Assembly: GCA_025056895.1 (NCBI GenBank)
Contig: JANWVJ010000004.1
Location: 1 to 58,396 of the forward strand
Reading direction: 5' to 3'
Length of the DNA stretch: 58,396 nucleotides
Source: Thermoflexales bacterium
GTDB taxonomy: Bacteria > Chloroflexota > Anaerolineae > J036 > Brachytrichaceae
The position numbers were made by a program, and so were the translations under genes. Positions 40,182 to 49,412 of the stretch are shown here, in pieces. Position 1 is the stretch's first letter. The number at the start of each line of letters is the position of its first letter. The notes beneath the pieces are model-generated. The model was not told the origin of the DNA and searched no databases. It saw nothing but the letters and a program-made list of their open reading frames with translations.

Positions 40182-41042
40182 ATGAAACTCGGCTACTTGT
40201 GCAATTGGTCAGGTGATGAGGTGGAACGCGCGCAACGGATCGGCTTTCAGTGCCTGGAAGTACACGCTGCATCGCTGATCGACGATCTGGATGCGCCGAG
40301 CGACTTGAAAGGGATAGCCACGCGCACGCAAGAGCTATTGCACCGTCACTGCATCGTCTTGTCGGCAATCGCTTACTATGGCAATCCGCTGCCGAATGAT
40401 CCGCAGGTCACGCTCAAGCGTTACCGCGTCCTCTTCGAGCTGGCAAGCCTGCTAGGCGTGAATGTCGTCACGTCGATGGCCGGCAATCTGCCCGATCGGC
40501 CTTACAAAGAAGGCATGGAGCGATTCGAGCACGTGTTTAAACCCATCGCGCAAGCTGCCGAGGACATGGGGGTGCGTGTGGCGTTCGAGAACTGGCCGGG
40601 CATATGGGGTGACATCCCCTGGCACAGCGTCAACCTGGCGTGGTCGCCGCGCAACTGGGCCGAGATGTTCACCCGCGTGCCGTCGAAGGCGCTCGGCCTG
40701 GAGTTCGATCCCTCGCACCTGGTCTGGCAGGGGATTGATCCTATTCAGGCTGCGCGCGATTTCAAGGATCGCATCTATCACTCGCACGCCAAAGACACCG
40801 AGATACTGCATCATAGGCTACAACGCGAGGGCATTCTGGGCATTCACCACAATTGCTGGCGCTATCGCATCCCCGGCTACGGTGCAATCAATTGGGCCGA
40901 ATACATTTCGACGCTGATCGAGATCGGCTACGACGGCGGGATCGCCATCGAACATGAAGACCCGGTGTTCTCCGGCGACCGATTTGAAGAGGGCTTGGTG
41001 CGCGGATTCAACACGCTGAACCCGCTTATTCATCCGCGCTAA
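40182..41042 (+). CDS. Sugar phosphate isomerase/epimerase (xylose isomerase-like TIM barrel)
   Basis: This 286-residue AP-endonuclease-2-family TIM barrel begins [18 protein letters not shown]. Likely metal ligands are the Glu in AFENWPG, the Asp and His in [10 protein letters not shown], the His in YHSHAKD and the Glu in AIEHED. GGAGGG lies seven bases before the ATG, which decides against longer in-frame starts. The divergent enolase-superfamily dehydratase shares the promoter region, so together they probably process a sugar acid or uncommon sugar. No transporter is adjacent. Confidence 0.83.
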   Translation: MKLGYLCNWSGDEVERAQRIGFQCLEVHAASLIDDLDAPSDLKGIATRTQELLHRHCIVLSAIAYYGNPLPNDPQVTLKRYRVLFELASLLGVNVVTSMAGNLPDRPYKEGMERFEHVFKPIAQAAEDMGVRVAFENWPGIWGDIPWHSVNLAWSPRNWAEMFTRVPSKALGLEFDPSHLVWQGIDPIQAARDFKDRIYHSHAKDTEILHHRLQREGILGIHHNCWRYRIPGYGAINWAEYISTLIEIGYDGGIAIEHEDPVFSGDRFEEGLVRGFNTLNPLIHPR

Positions 41043-41093
41043 CACACGCAGCCGGCGCGTGGTAAAGTGCTTAGGCCCAAGGCGCAATCCACT

Positions 41094-41597
41094 ATGACCG
41101 TTCTGGAACCGCTTTCATTCGAATGTGTGAGCCACAGCGCCGAGCAAACAATGCGTTTAGGCGCGCGTCTGGCCAGGGCGCTGCCGGCTCACGTGATCAT
41201 CGCTTTGTATGGGCCGCTCGGCGCCGGCAAGACCCAGTTTGCGCGCGGCATCGGGCTGGGTTGGGGCGCCTTGCAGTCTTTGCGCAGCCCAACCTTCACC
41301 TTGGTCCAGGAGCACCGGCGTGCGGCCGATGACCACACGCTCTATCACGTGGACCTGTATCGCATCGAACATCAACGCGAGCTGGCCACGCTGGGCTTGG
41401 AAGAGATTCTAGAAGATGAGAAAGGGGTTGTGGTGATTGAATGGGCCGAGCGCGCTGAAGCGCTGATGCCGAGTGATGCCATCCGCATTAAGTTTGAGAT
41501 GATCCAGGAAAGCAAGCGCCGGCTTACGTTCTCCACACAGGATACTGCCACTTGGCAAATAGTGCTCGCGTTTCGCAAAAACGCATTTGGCGTCTGA
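41094..41597 (+). CDS. tsaE: tRNA t6A biosynthesis ATPase TsaE
   Basis: TsaE is the ATPase that cycles the TsaB-TsaD complex installing N6-threonylcarbamoyladenosine at tRNA position 37. The protein of about 167 residues has Walker A GPLGAGKTQF, the SPTF-L-Q-E segment, the HVDLYRI motif and the V-I-E-W-A-E segment, all conserved in the family. It is immediately followed by tsaB and rimI. A GTG at 41067 would add nine residues without a better ribosome site. Confidence 0.94.
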   Translation: MTVLEPLSFECVSHSAEQTMRLGARLARALPAHVIIALYGPLGAGKTQFARGIGLGWGALQSLRSPTFTLVQEHRRAADDHTLYHVDLYRIEHQRELATLGLEEILEDEKGVVVIEWAERAEALMPSDAIRIKFEMIQESKRRLTFSTQDTATWQIVLAFRKNAFGV

Positions 41598-41606
41598 AGA
41601 GGTCGA

Positions 41607-42323
41607 GTGTATCTTTCGGCGCGGCAACTCATGGCGAACAACCCTTCACAGTCCGATAACCGACATCCTCAAGCACAGGTTTTGCTGGCGATCGACACCT
41701 GCACGCGGCGCAGCAGCATCGCCTTGCGCGACCCAAGCATGATCCGCGCCGAGTGTACCTGGGAGACGGAGCGCCATCACACCGCCGGCGTGAGCGCCCA
41801 GATTCAACGCCTGATGCACACATCGAACATTCGACCGGCCGACATCGGCGCAGTGGCCGTGGCCATCGGGCCGGGGTCATTCACCGGCGTGCGCTGCGGG
41901 CTGGCGATTGCCAAAGGCTTGGCCACGGCGCGCAATCTGCCGCTGATCGGCGTGACGGCTTTCGATACGATCGCAGCAGCACAGCCCAATCACCACGTGC
42001 CGGTGTATGCGCTGGTTGAAGCCGGGCGGGGGCGCGTGGCCGCCTTGCGTTATGAATGGCAAGAGAACATGTTGCGCGCGGCCGACGACTGGCGCATCCA
42101 GAGTTGGCGCGAGTTCGCCGAATCTGTCGAGCCGCCGGCGTGGGTATGCGGCGATGTCACGCCAACCCTGGCATCATTGCTCGAAATGCGCGCGGCTGTC
42201 GCTCCGGCCCCACTCAATGTGCGCCGCGCTGGTTATCTGGCCGAGATTGCCTACGCGCGCTGGATCAGCGGTGACGTCGATGATGCGATGACGGTGCTGC
42301 CGATCTATCCGCCGGAAACTTAG
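41607..42323 (+). CDS. tsaB: tRNA t6A biosynthesis protein TsaB
   Basis: This ASKHA-fold scaffold binds TsaD in t6A formation. VLLAIDTCTRRSSIAL begins the conserved fold, followed by HTAGVSAQIQRLM and the signature IGPGSFTGVRCGLAIAKGLA. I kept the GTG at 41607 because AAGAGG precedes it; an ATG at 41631 without a ribosome site is the alternative and would remove eight residues. It lies nine bases after tsaE and 17 before rimI. tsaD is not in the cluster. Confidence 0.93.
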   Translation: MYLSARQLMANNPSQSDNRHPQAQVLLAIDTCTRRSSIALRDPSMIRAECTWETERHHTAGVSAQIQRLMHTSNIRPADIGAVAVAIGPGSFTGVRCGLAIAKGLATARNLPLIGVTAFDTIAAAQPNHHVPVYALVEAGRGRVAALRYEWQENMLRAADDWRIQSWREFAESVEPPAWVCGDVTPTLASLLEMRAAVAPAPLNVRRAGYLAEIAYARWISGDVDDAMTVLPIYPPET

Positions 42324-42340
42324 CCTCGTGTTTCAATCCG

Positions 42341-43057
42341 ATGCAAAACACACACGCTGACGAGACAGGTCGCGCCGGGCAACCGCTCAAGCCAGACGCC
42401 ATCACACTGCGAATCGCACCGATGGCGTTGGTGGATATCCCGTCCGTGATGGAGATCGAGCGCGCCTCTTTCCCGTTGCCGTGGCCAGAGCAAGCCTACC
42501 GCTATGAACTGTTGCAAAACCCAAACGCCTATTTCATCGTGGCGCAGGCCCTGCCGACTACCAGACAGATGCCTTTGCCGGTTCAGCCGGCTCGTTCTCG
42601 ACGACGCACCCTTCTCCGTCAGTTGTTTCAACGCAGCCACGTAACCTCACCCGGAGCAAGTGATGCAGCGACGCCAGGCGCGTATGTTGTAGTCGGCTAC
42701 GCCGGCATGTGGATGCTCGTGGACGAGGCGCACATCAGCACCATTGCCTCGCATCCGGCCTGGCGAGGTCGGGGAATTGGCGAATTGCTGCTGCTCAGCT
42801 TGATCCGCGAAGCAGAACGCCGCAATGCCATTTTTGTCACCCTGGAAGTGCGCGTCAGCAACACGGTCGCGCAGCGTCTTTATCGCAAGTATCAGTTCGA
42901 AGAAACAGGTCTGCGCAAGCGTTATTACCGCGACAACGGAGAAGACGCGATCATCATGACTGTGCAGCATTTTCAGCGCCCTGAATACAAGCGCCATCTG
43001 GACGCACTGGAACAAGCGTTACGGCGCCGGCTGGCCGCACTGTCAACTCACGATTGA
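42341..43057 (+). CDS. rimI: Ribosomal protein S18 alanine N-acetyltransferase RimI, with insert
   Basis: This GNAT acetyltransferase is the classic partner of tsaE-tsaB. PSVMEIERASFPLPW and the acetyl-CoA loop HPAWRGRGIGELLL are characteristic, as is the RVSNTVAQRLYRKYQFEETG C-terminal motif. At 238 residues it is longer than the usual ~150: a Pro/Arg-rich insert of about 45 residues (roughly 70-115) interrupts the fold between NAYFIVA and the GYAGMW strand, and a helical tail is added. The insert does not shift the frame. Confidence 0.88.
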   Translation: MQNTHADETGRAGQPLKPDAITLRIAPMALVDIPSVMEIERASFPLPWPEQAYRYELLQNPNAYFIVAQALPTTRQMPLPVQPARSRRRTLLRQLFQRSHVTSPGASDAATPGAYVVVGYAGMWMLVDEAHISTIASHPAWRGRGIGELLLLSLIREAERRNAIFVTLEVRVSNTVAQRLYRKYQFEETGLRKRYYRDNGEDAIIMTVQHFQRPEYKRHLDALEQALRRRLAALSTHD

Positions 43058-43064
43058 GCCGATG

Positions 43065-43094
43065 CTCACGTGAAGAGCCGTGAGTGTATTTTGG
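43065..43094 (+). terminator. Weak terminator after tsaE-tsaB-rimI
   Basis: CTCACG (43065-43070) pairs with CGTGAG (43079-43084), followed by TGTATTTTGG. The stem is short. An alternative CTCACG copy lies a few bases upstream. Confidence 0.45.
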
Positions 43095-43226
43095 AAGTTG
43101 GAAGAAAGAGGCATGGGCGAGGGCAGTGCCTTCGCCCGTCCCTTTTGATGAATGACTAGCCTTCGGCAGCTTGATTTTGCCCCCAGAGAAATGCGCTCAA
43201 GCGCCGTTCCGAGAGCTACTCGCCCG

Positions 43227-43232
43227 TATAAT
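43227..43232 (+). promoter_or_regulatory. -10 element of the uracil-DNA glycosylase gene (probably leaderless)
   Basis: A perfect TATAAT ends eight bases before the ATG, so transcription should start at or within two bases of the start codon. No Shine-Dalgarno sequence exists. The -35 region is poor. Confidence 0.6.
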
Positions 43233-43240
43233 CCTCGGCG

Positions 43241-43858
43241 ATGGAAAACCTGCACACTCTGGCAAGCGCGGTGCGCACCTGCACATCATGCCCTCTACAC
43301 CACACGCGGACGAACGCAGTCCCCGGCGAGGGCCCGGCCAACGCCGAAGTGATGTTCATCGGCGAAGGACCCGGCTTCAACGAAGATAAGCAAGGCCGGC
43401 CGTTTGTCGGCGCAGCTGGACAATTCCTCAACGAGTTGTTGCAACTGGCCGGCTTCAAGCGCGAAGAGGTGTACATCACCAACGTGGTCAAGTGCCGGCC
43501 ACCCGGCAACCGCGATCCGCTGCCTGAAGAGATCGAGGCGTGCGCGCGCTATCTCGACCGGCAAATCGAACTGATTAATCCAAAAGTCATCGTCACGTTG
43601 GGTCGCTTTTCAATGGCGCGTTGGTTTCCCAACGAAAAGATTTCTGTTGTACACGGCCGAGCAAAGCGCGCAGACGGTCGCATTGTGGTTGCCATGTTTC
43701 ACCCGGCTGCCGCGCTGCACCAGCAGTCTTTACGCGCCACAGTCGAAGAGGACTTTCGGCGCTTGAAACAGATCGTGGCTGAGGCGCAGCGCAAAGCTGA
43801 AGAAAAGCCAGCTCAGCCGTCAGCCGCCGATCAGGCCGAGCAGCTCAGTCTGTTCTGA
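43241..43858 (+). CDS. Family 4 uracil-DNA glycosylase with C-terminal clamp-binding motif
   Basis: This 205-residue Fe-S glycosylase removes uracil from DNA. The cluster ligands C14, C17, C85 and C101 are all present. The active-site motif is GEGPGFNEDKQGRPFVG, and the second motif FHPAAAL contains the catalytic-region His. After the catalytic core a polar linker ends in QLSLF, the consensus beta-clamp-binding peptide, at the very C-terminus. This suggests recruitment to the replication clamp. The gene stands alone after the rimI operon. Confidence 0.93.
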   Translation: MENLHTLASAVRTCTSCPLHHTRTNAVPGEGPANAEVMFIGEGPGFNEDKQGRPFVGAAGQFLNELLQLAGFKREEVYITNVVKCRPPGNRDPLPEEIEACARYLDRQIELINPKVIVTLGRFSMARWFPNEKISVVHGRAKRADGRIVVAMFHPAAALHQQSLRATVEEDFRRLKQIVAEAQRKAEEKPAQPSAADQAEQLSLF

Positions 43859-43926
43859 GAAGGGTCAGCCATCCATAGCCGGCCTTCAGAAGATCTGGCC
43901 GCTGACAACTGAGCGCTGATTGCGAT

Positions 43927-45408
43927 ATGCCGTCTTACCGCAACTTGTGCGAGTTCGTGCGCGATCTGGAGCAGCGCGGGGAACTTATCCGCGTCCGCGC
44001 GCCGGTTGACCCCGAACTGGAAGTCACCGAAATCGTAGATCGCGTGAGCAAAGGGCCTGTCGAGCGAAACAAAGCCCTGCTGTTCGAGCGCGTCAAGGGG
44101 GCATCTGTGCCGTTGCTCATCAATGCATTCGGCAGTGCGCAGCGCATGGCCCTGGCGCTCAACGTTTCAACGCTGGACGATCTGACGCGCAATCTGAGCG
44201 CGGTCATTGACCTGAAACTGCCACAGGGGCTGAGTGCGACGGTGCAGCGCGCCGGCGACCTACTGGGTGTGCTCAGCGCAATCGGTCTCAAGCCGAAGAG
44301 GGTCAAGCACGCGCCGTGCCAGGAAATTGTCTTCAGCGACGGCGCCGAACTCGAACGGGCCTTGGATGAGTTGCCGATCCTCAAGTGCTGGCCTCTTGAC
44401 GGCGGGCGCTACATCACTTTGCCGCAGGTCATCACGCGGGATCCGCTGACCGGCGTGCGCAACGTGGGGATGTATCGGTTACAGGTGCGCAGCCCGCGCA
44501 CTCTGATGATGCACTGGCAGCGTCACAAGGGCGGCGCCGAACATCAGCGCGTGGCCCAAGAAGCACGCAAACCGACGATCCCGTGCGCAATTGCGCTGGG
44601 CGGCGACCCGTCTTCCATGTGGTGCGCTTCGGCCCCCTTGCCGCCGAATATCGACGAATACCTGTTGGCCGGCTACCTGCGCGGCCAGCCGGTCGCGTTC
44701 ACTCCCTGCATTACTCAGCCCATCGAGGCGCCCGCCGAGGCCGACATTGTCATCGAAGGATACGTTGACCCAAACGAGCAAGACATCGAAGGACCGTTTG
44801 GCGATCACACCGGCTTCTACACCCCACCCGACACGTTCCCCGTCTTCCACATCACCGCCGTGACTCGCCGCAGGGACGCCATCTATCCGGCCACTGTAGT
44901 CGGCAAACCGCCGATGGAAGATTACTGGATGGGAAAAGCCACCGAACGGCTATTCTTGCCGTTGCTACGCCTGTTCCTAGGCGAAGTGGTGGACTACAAC
45001 ATGCCGGCAGAAGGCGTCTTCCACAACTTGGTGATCGTATCGATCCGCAAACGGTTCCCCGGTCACCCACAAAAAGTGATGTTCGGCATCTGGGGCCTGG
45101 GCCTGATGATGCTGAGCAAGGCAATTGTCGTTGTCGATCACGATGTCAACGTGCATGATTTGCGCGAAGTAGCGTGGCGTGTCCTGGGCAATGTGGACTG
45201 GAAACGCGACGTGACCGTTGTCGAAGGGCCGGTTGATCAACTTGATCATTCCTCTGTGCGCGATTCATTCGGCGGCAAGATCGGCATCGACGCCACGGCC
45301 AAGGGGCCGGCCGACGGCCACCCGCGCGGGTGGCCGACCGAAATCAGCATGTCCCCTGAGATCATCGAACGGGTGAACCGGCGTTGGAGCGAATACGGCT
45401 TGCCGTAG
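43927..45408 (+). CDS. ubiD: UbiD-family decarboxylase (menaquinone/ubiquinone type)
   Basis: The 493-residue protein is a prenylated-FMN-dependent decarboxylase. Typical segments are MYRLQVRSPRTLMMHWQRHKG, the catalytic E-x-x-x-D-x-x-E-G-P-F-G-D-H-T region (PNEQDIEGPFGDHTG) and the KPPMEDYWMG segment. Phototrophic Chloroflexota use menaquinone, and in the futalosine route a UbiD homologue (MqnL) decarboxylates dihydroxynaphthoate. The UbiA-type prenyltransferase two genes downstream supports this role. Its specific substrate cannot be proven from sequence. An SCO gene follows after 72 bases. Confidence 0.88.
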   Translation: MPSYRNLCEFVRDLEQRGELIRVRAPVDPELEVTEIVDRVSKGPVERNKALLFERVKGASVPLLINAFGSAQRMALALNVSTLDDLTRNLSAVIDLKLPQGLSATVQRAGDLLGVLSAIGLKPKRVKHAPCQEIVFSDGAELERALDELPILKCWPLDGGRYITLPQVITRDPLTGVRNVGMYRLQVRSPRTLMMHWQRHKGGAEHQRVAQEARKPTIPCAIALGGDPSSMWCASAPLPPNIDEYLLAGYLRGQPVAFTPCITQPIEAPAEADIVIEGYVDPNEQDIEGPFGDHTGFYTPPDTFPVFHITAVTRRRDAIYPATVVGKPPMEDYWMGKATERLFLPLLRLFLGEVVDYNMPAEGVFHNLVIVSIRKRFPGHPQKVMFGIWGLGLMMLSKAIVVVDHDVNVHDLREVAWRVLGNVDWKRDVTVVEGPVDQLDHSSVRDSFGGKIGIDATAKGPADGHPRGWPTEISMSPEIIERVNRRWSEYGLP

Positions 45409-45480
45409 TGTGCTGCGCCCCCACACAAATCGAGTGATCGGATTGAACGGCTTAGGGAAGGATGTTTTAGAAAGGCATAT

Positions 45481-46155
45481 ATGAAGTGGTTGAAACGCGA
45501 CTCTGTGCAGTTGATCGCCGCCGTGGTCGGCGCGTTGGCGCTGACGGTGATATTTGGCCTACTCGGCGCTTTTGCGCCGAACATTCTTGAGGCCGCGCGA
45601 GGAACAGAGCCTGTATCTTCGCCTACTCCCGGTGGCTTGCGCGTGAATCACAACACGCCGGCGCGGGACTTTACACTCACCGATTACAACAACCGCCCCC
45701 TGTCTCTGAGTGATTTGCGCGGCAAGTTTGTGCTGCTCTTTTTTGGCTACACACACTGTCCCGACATTTGCCCGCTGGCGTTGGGCGAGTTCAAGGCCGT
45801 TAAGCGCATACTCGGCGACCAAGCTGAGCAAGTTGCTTTCGTCATGATCAGCGTTGACGGATCACGCGATACGCCCGATGTCATGCGGCGATATGTCCAA
45901 GCCTTTGACCCAACCTTCATCGGCTTGACCGGAGACGAGCTGAAGGTACAACGCATCGGTATGGACTACGGCGTGCGCTTTGCGCGACGCAAGCCGGAAG
46001 GCACAGCCGCCACCTACCTGGTGGATCACACCGGCCACACCTACTTGATCGACCCGCGAGGATACTGGCGCATGACCTATCCGTTCCAAACACCGCCGGC
46101 AATCATTGCGGCCGACATCACGCGCATGATGGGCGAAGTAAAATCTGCTCCCTAA
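45481..46155 (+). CDS. SCO1/SenC copper chaperone
   Basis: This 224-residue membrane-anchored thioredoxin-fold protein delivers copper to the CuA centre of cytochrome oxidase. One N-terminal helix (about 10-30) anchors it. The copper ligands are C93 and C97 in HCPDICP and H183 in YLVDHTGHTYLID. Lying between ubiD and ubiA, it links quinone synthesis genes to aerobic respiration. The ATG directly begins the anchor segment. Confidence 0.92.
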   Translation: MKWLKRDSVQLIAAVVGALALTVIFGLLGAFAPNILEAARGTEPVSSPTPGGLRVNHNTPARDFTLTDYNNRPLSLSDLRGKFVLLFFGYTHCPDICPLALGEFKAVKRILGDQAEQVAFVMISVDGSRDTPDVMRRYVQAFDPTFIGLTGDELKVQRIGMDYGVRFARRKPEGTAATYLVDHTGHTYLIDPRGYWRMTYPFQTPPAIIAADITRMMGEVKSAP

Positions 46156-46215
46156 GCGGATCGCATCTGTGTCGTGCGCGATTGTGCGCGCCCTGCGCCG
46201 GCCATTGCTGATGCC

Positions 46216-47079
46216 ATGAGGCAACTCACAGCTTTCCTCGATCTGATCAAGTTCGAGCACACGATTTTCGCGCTGCCGTTTGCGTACCTGGGCATGGCGT
46301 TGGCGGCAAACGGCCTGCCGAGTTTTGAACAGTTCTTCTGGATCACCATCGCCATGGCGGCAGCGCGCACGTTTGGCATGAGCGTGAACCGGCTGGCCGA
46401 CCGACATATCGACGCGCGCAACCCACGCACAGCCGGCCGTCCTCTTCAAACCGGCCGCATTCGGGTGAGCACGGTGATGGCCGGTCTGATTGCGTCGCTG
46501 ATTGCTCTAACAGTTGCGGCGTGGCAACTTCACCCGTTGACGCTGGCTTTGTTACCCGGCGCGCTGGTTTTTCTCACGGGCTACGCCTATACCAAGCGTT
46601 TTACCTGGTTGTCCCATTTTGTGTTGGGGTTCACCGATGGCTTAGCCCCCATGGGAGCATGGGCAGCCATTCGCGGCTCTTTGTTCAGCGCGCATGACGC
46701 GCCGGCCTGGTTGCTGCTAGGGACGGTCACATTCTGGATCGCCGGCTTCGACCTAATCTATGCCTGCCAAGACGCCGAATTTGACCGCGCCGAAGGACTG
46801 CACAGCATCCCGGCCCGCTTTGGGATTCCCGTTGCGCTGCGGCTCGCTCAAGCATGTCATGCGGTGACGGTGGGGCTGTTGGCGCTGGTCGGCCTGACAG
46901 CCGGCCTCGGTGCGCCGTACTGGATCGCGCTGCTGGTGGCAGCCGCCTTGTTGGCCTATGAACACACACTGGTCAAGCCAAACGATTTATCCCGCGTGAA
47001 CGTAGCTTTCTTCAACGTCAACGGTTACGTCAGCGTGACGTTGTGCGCCGGCGTGTTAGCCGGCTTGTATATCCGATGA
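46216..47079 (+). CDS. ubiA: UbiA-type aromatic prenyltransferase (MqnP/UbiA)
   Basis: This 287-residue membrane enzyme attaches a prenyl chain to an aromatic quinone precursor. The two Asp-rich motifs are NRLADRHID (58-66) and DLIYACQDAEFD (179-190); the latter, followed by RAEGLHSIP, matches UbiA/MqnP rather than BchG. The start at 46216 begins the conserved N-terminus (MRQLTAFLDLIKFEHTIF); a GTG 14 codons upstream is the alternative and neither has a ribosome site. Together with ubiD it probably serves menaquinone synthesis by the futalosine route. Confidence 0.87.
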   Translation: MRQLTAFLDLIKFEHTIFALPFAYLGMALAANGLPSFEQFFWITIAMAAARTFGMSVNRLADRHIDARNPRTAGRPLQTGRIRVSTVMAGLIASLIALTVAAWQLHPLTLALLPGALVFLTGYAYTKRFTWLSHFVLGFTDGLAPMGAWAAIRGSLFSAHDAPAWLLLGTVTFWIAGFDLIYACQDAEFDRAEGLHSIPARFGIPVALRLAQACHAVTVGLLALVGLTAGLGAPYWIALLVAAALLAYEHTLVKPNDLSRVNVAFFNVNGYVSVTLCAGVLAGLYIR

Positions 47080-47107
47080 AAAAAGACATCGCTCAAGGAG
47101 GAACACA

Positions 47108-48049
47108 ATGCACAAAGTTCTAAGCGGATTGATGATTGCAGGCGCACTCGCACTTGCTTGCCGGCCGGTCGCGCCGGCGGAAGACACCACCTTGAAAGTC
47201 GGCGCGTTGCCGGTCTTGGAAGCGCTGCCCCTGCACGTCGCCGAGGCGCAAGGCTACTTTCAAGAAGCCGGCATCCGCCTGGAGATAGTGCCCGTCGCTT
47301 CGGCTGCGGAGCGGGATCAGTTGATGCAAGCCGGCCAGATCGACGGGATGATCAACGATCTTCTGTCTACGGTGCTGTTCAACCGGAACGAGCAAAAGAT
47401 CGCCGTGGTGCGTTCGGCGCGCCAGGCAACCACTGATGTGGCGCTCTTCGCGATCGTCGCCGGCAAAGACAGTGGCATCGAAACCGCCCAAGATTTGAAA
47501 GGCATTGAAATCGGCATCTCCGAAAGCACGGTGATCGCCTACGTCACAGATCGTCTGTTGCAACGGCAAGGGCTGTCGCCGGCAGACATACGCACGGTCA
47601 ACGTGCCGCGTATCCCCGACCGCATGCAACTGCTCAGCCAAGGTCAGATCAAGGCCGCCACCTTGCCCGATCCTTTCTTCTCTTTAGCCATTCAGCAAGG
47701 GGCCAAGGTGGTAGCAGATGACCGCGCCGATCCAAGCTTGAGCGTCAGCGCATGGGCGTTCAGCATGACGGCTATGAAGACCAAGCCACGAACGGTGCGC
47801 AACTTCGTAGCGGCGCTGGACAAAGCGATCGCCGACGTGAACAGCGATCCGGCCAAATGGAACAGCCTACTAGCCGAGAAAAAATTGATTCCCGCTTCGC
47901 TGGTTGGTCAATACACTCTGCCGCTCTTCCCCTCGCGCAGTCTGCCCACCCCAGAGCAATTTCAAGATGTGCAAGAGTGGATGATCGGCAAAGGGCTGAT
48001 TCAATCCGCCCTGCCATACGAACAGCTCGTCGCGGTCGAGTTCAAGTGA
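47108..48049 (+). CDS. ABC-type substrate-binding lipoprotein (NMT1/SsuA-like)
   Basis: The 313-residue protein has a lipoprotein signal (lipobox LALAC, Cys 18) and the periplasmic-binding fold of the NMT1/taurine/thiamine-precursor group. It starts the mature part with LKVGALPVLEALPLHVAEAQGYF and contains DGMINDLL and IGISESTVIAYVTDRLL. A good AAGGAGGA site lies before the ATG. No ABC permease or ATPase gene is adjacent, so its partner must be elsewhere. The ligand may be a sulfonate, pyrimidine or nitrate-like compound; the sequence does not decide. Confidence 0.8.
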   Translation: MHKVLSGLMIAGALALACRPVAPAEDTTLKVGALPVLEALPLHVAEAQGYFQEAGIRLEIVPVASAAERDQLMQAGQIDGMINDLLSTVLFNRNEQKIAVVRSARQATTDVALFAIVAGKDSGIETAQDLKGIEIGISESTVIAYVTDRLLQRQGLSPADIRTVNVPRIPDRMQLLSQGQIKAATLPDPFFSLAIQQGAKVVADDRADPSLSVSAWAFSMTAMKTKPRTVRNFVAALDKAIADVNSDPAKWNSLLAEKKLIPASLVGQYTLPLFPSRSLPTPEQFQDVQEWMIGKGLIQSALPYEQLVAVEFK

Positions 48050-48131
48050 ACAGGGCGCTCACACGAATGAACGGCTGCGAGAGAACGGCCAGGAGCGCCA
48101 AAGCGCGCAATGGGCAACAAGTAATAGCGAC

Positions 48132-49412
48132 GTGGAGCACACAACACGCGCCAGGGTGATGGCTGCTTTTCTCACCCGTTTCCCTGCTCTCGCCTTCCGG
48201 GATTACCGCATCTTTTGGGTCGGGCAGTTTGTGTCCTTGGTGGGCACATGGATGCAGAATACCGTCCAGCCTTACCTGGCGTATCGCATCACCGGCCAGC
48301 CGGTCTATCTGGGGCTGATCGGCTTTGCCGGTTCATTGCCGGCGCTGTTGCTGATGTTGCCGGGGGGTGTGCTGGTTGAACACTTGGACAAACGCAAGAC
48401 GGTCATCGTCATGCAGAGTGTGCTGATGGCACAAGCGTTTGTGCTCGCACTGCTGGCGCTGTCAGGCATGATCACGGTGTGGCACATCATTGCACTGTCA
48501 TTCGTAGCCGGCGTGGCCAACTCGGTGGAGATCACCGCTCGTCAAGCCATGATGATCGAACTGGTCGGCCGCTCGGCATTGCCAAACGCCATCGCGCTGA
48601 ACTCCACGGTGTTCAACCTGGCCCGTGTGATCGGACCGTCGATGACAGCGCCATTCCTGGTGTTTTTGGGTGAGCGCGGAGAAGGCTGGGCTTTTTTTGC
48701 CAACGGCGTCAGCTTTCTATTTGTCATCGTTGGGCTGCTCTGTGTGCGAACCAGGCCGCAGAAGCAAAGTGCCCATCCTCATGGCGGAGCTATTCAAGAG
48801 TTTCGCGAAGGACAACGCTATATTCGCAGCTCAGTTGTGGTGGCGTTGTTGATCTTGATGGCAGCCGTGCCCGGTTTCTTTGGATTCACTGCCATTCAGC
48901 AAATCCCGGTGTTTGCGCGCGACATTTTCCACCAAGCCGGCGACACGGAGCCGATTGTGGCGGGTCGCACCGGCGCGCTGATGACCGCACAAGGAGCCGG
49001 CGCACTGACAGCTGCCACGCTCCTGGCCACATTCAGCGCCATGAAACGCAAAGGGGTGTTGATGACAATCGGCCAGTTTGCCTTTGGAGGAGCGCTGACC
49101 GCACTGGCGTTCTCCCGTTCGTTGACGGCGGCTCTGCCGCTGATGGTGCTGATCGGTTGGGGATCGGTGACCCAACTGGCAATGACAAATACCTTGGTGC
49201 AGTTGCTCGTGCCCAACGAGCTACGTGGGCGCGTGATCAGCACCTATCTGTGGGCGTTGCAAGGCGTGGCGCCGTTCGGCAGTCTATTCATCGGGGTATT
49301 GGCACAACACTTCGGCGCGCCGGCAGCGGTACTATTTGGCGGCGCAGTGTGCTTGCTGACTGTGACAGCAGTGAACCTGAAAACACCTCACATTCGCCGG
49401 ATTGTGGCATAG
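48132..49412 (+). CDS. MFS exporter, transmembrane secretion effector type
   Basis: This protein of about 426 residues with twelve transmembrane segments resembles the MFS_3/EntS group: FRDYRIFWVGQFVSLVGTWMQ at the first helix, LDKRKTVIVMQ in the first loop, and NELRGRVISTYLWALQG in the second half are typical. Members export siderophores, drugs or other metabolites. Two starts are possible, a GTG at 48132 and an ATG at 48159, with no convincing ribosome binding site for either. It ends 83 bases before the duplicated cold-shock-like gene. Confidence 0.84.
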   Translation: MEHTTRARVMAAFLTRFPALAFRDYRIFWVGQFVSLVGTWMQNTVQPYLAYRITGQPVYLGLIGFAGSLPALLLMLPGGVLVEHLDKRKTVIVMQSVLMAQAFVLALLALSGMITVWHIIALSFVAGVANSVEITARQAMMIELVGRSALPNAIALNSTVFNLARVIGPSMTAPFLVFLGERGEGWAFFANGVSFLFVIVGLLCVRTRPQKQSAHPHGGAIQEFREGQRYIRSSVVVALLILMAAVPGFFGFTAIQQIPVFARDIFHQAGDTEPIVAGRTGALMTAQGAGALTAATLLATFSAMKRKGVLMTIGQFAFGGALTALAFSRSLTAALPLMVLIGWGSVTQLAMTNTLVQLLVPNELRGRVISTYLWALQGVAPFGSLFIGVLAQHFGAPAAVLFGGAVCLLTVTAVNLKTPHIRRIVA

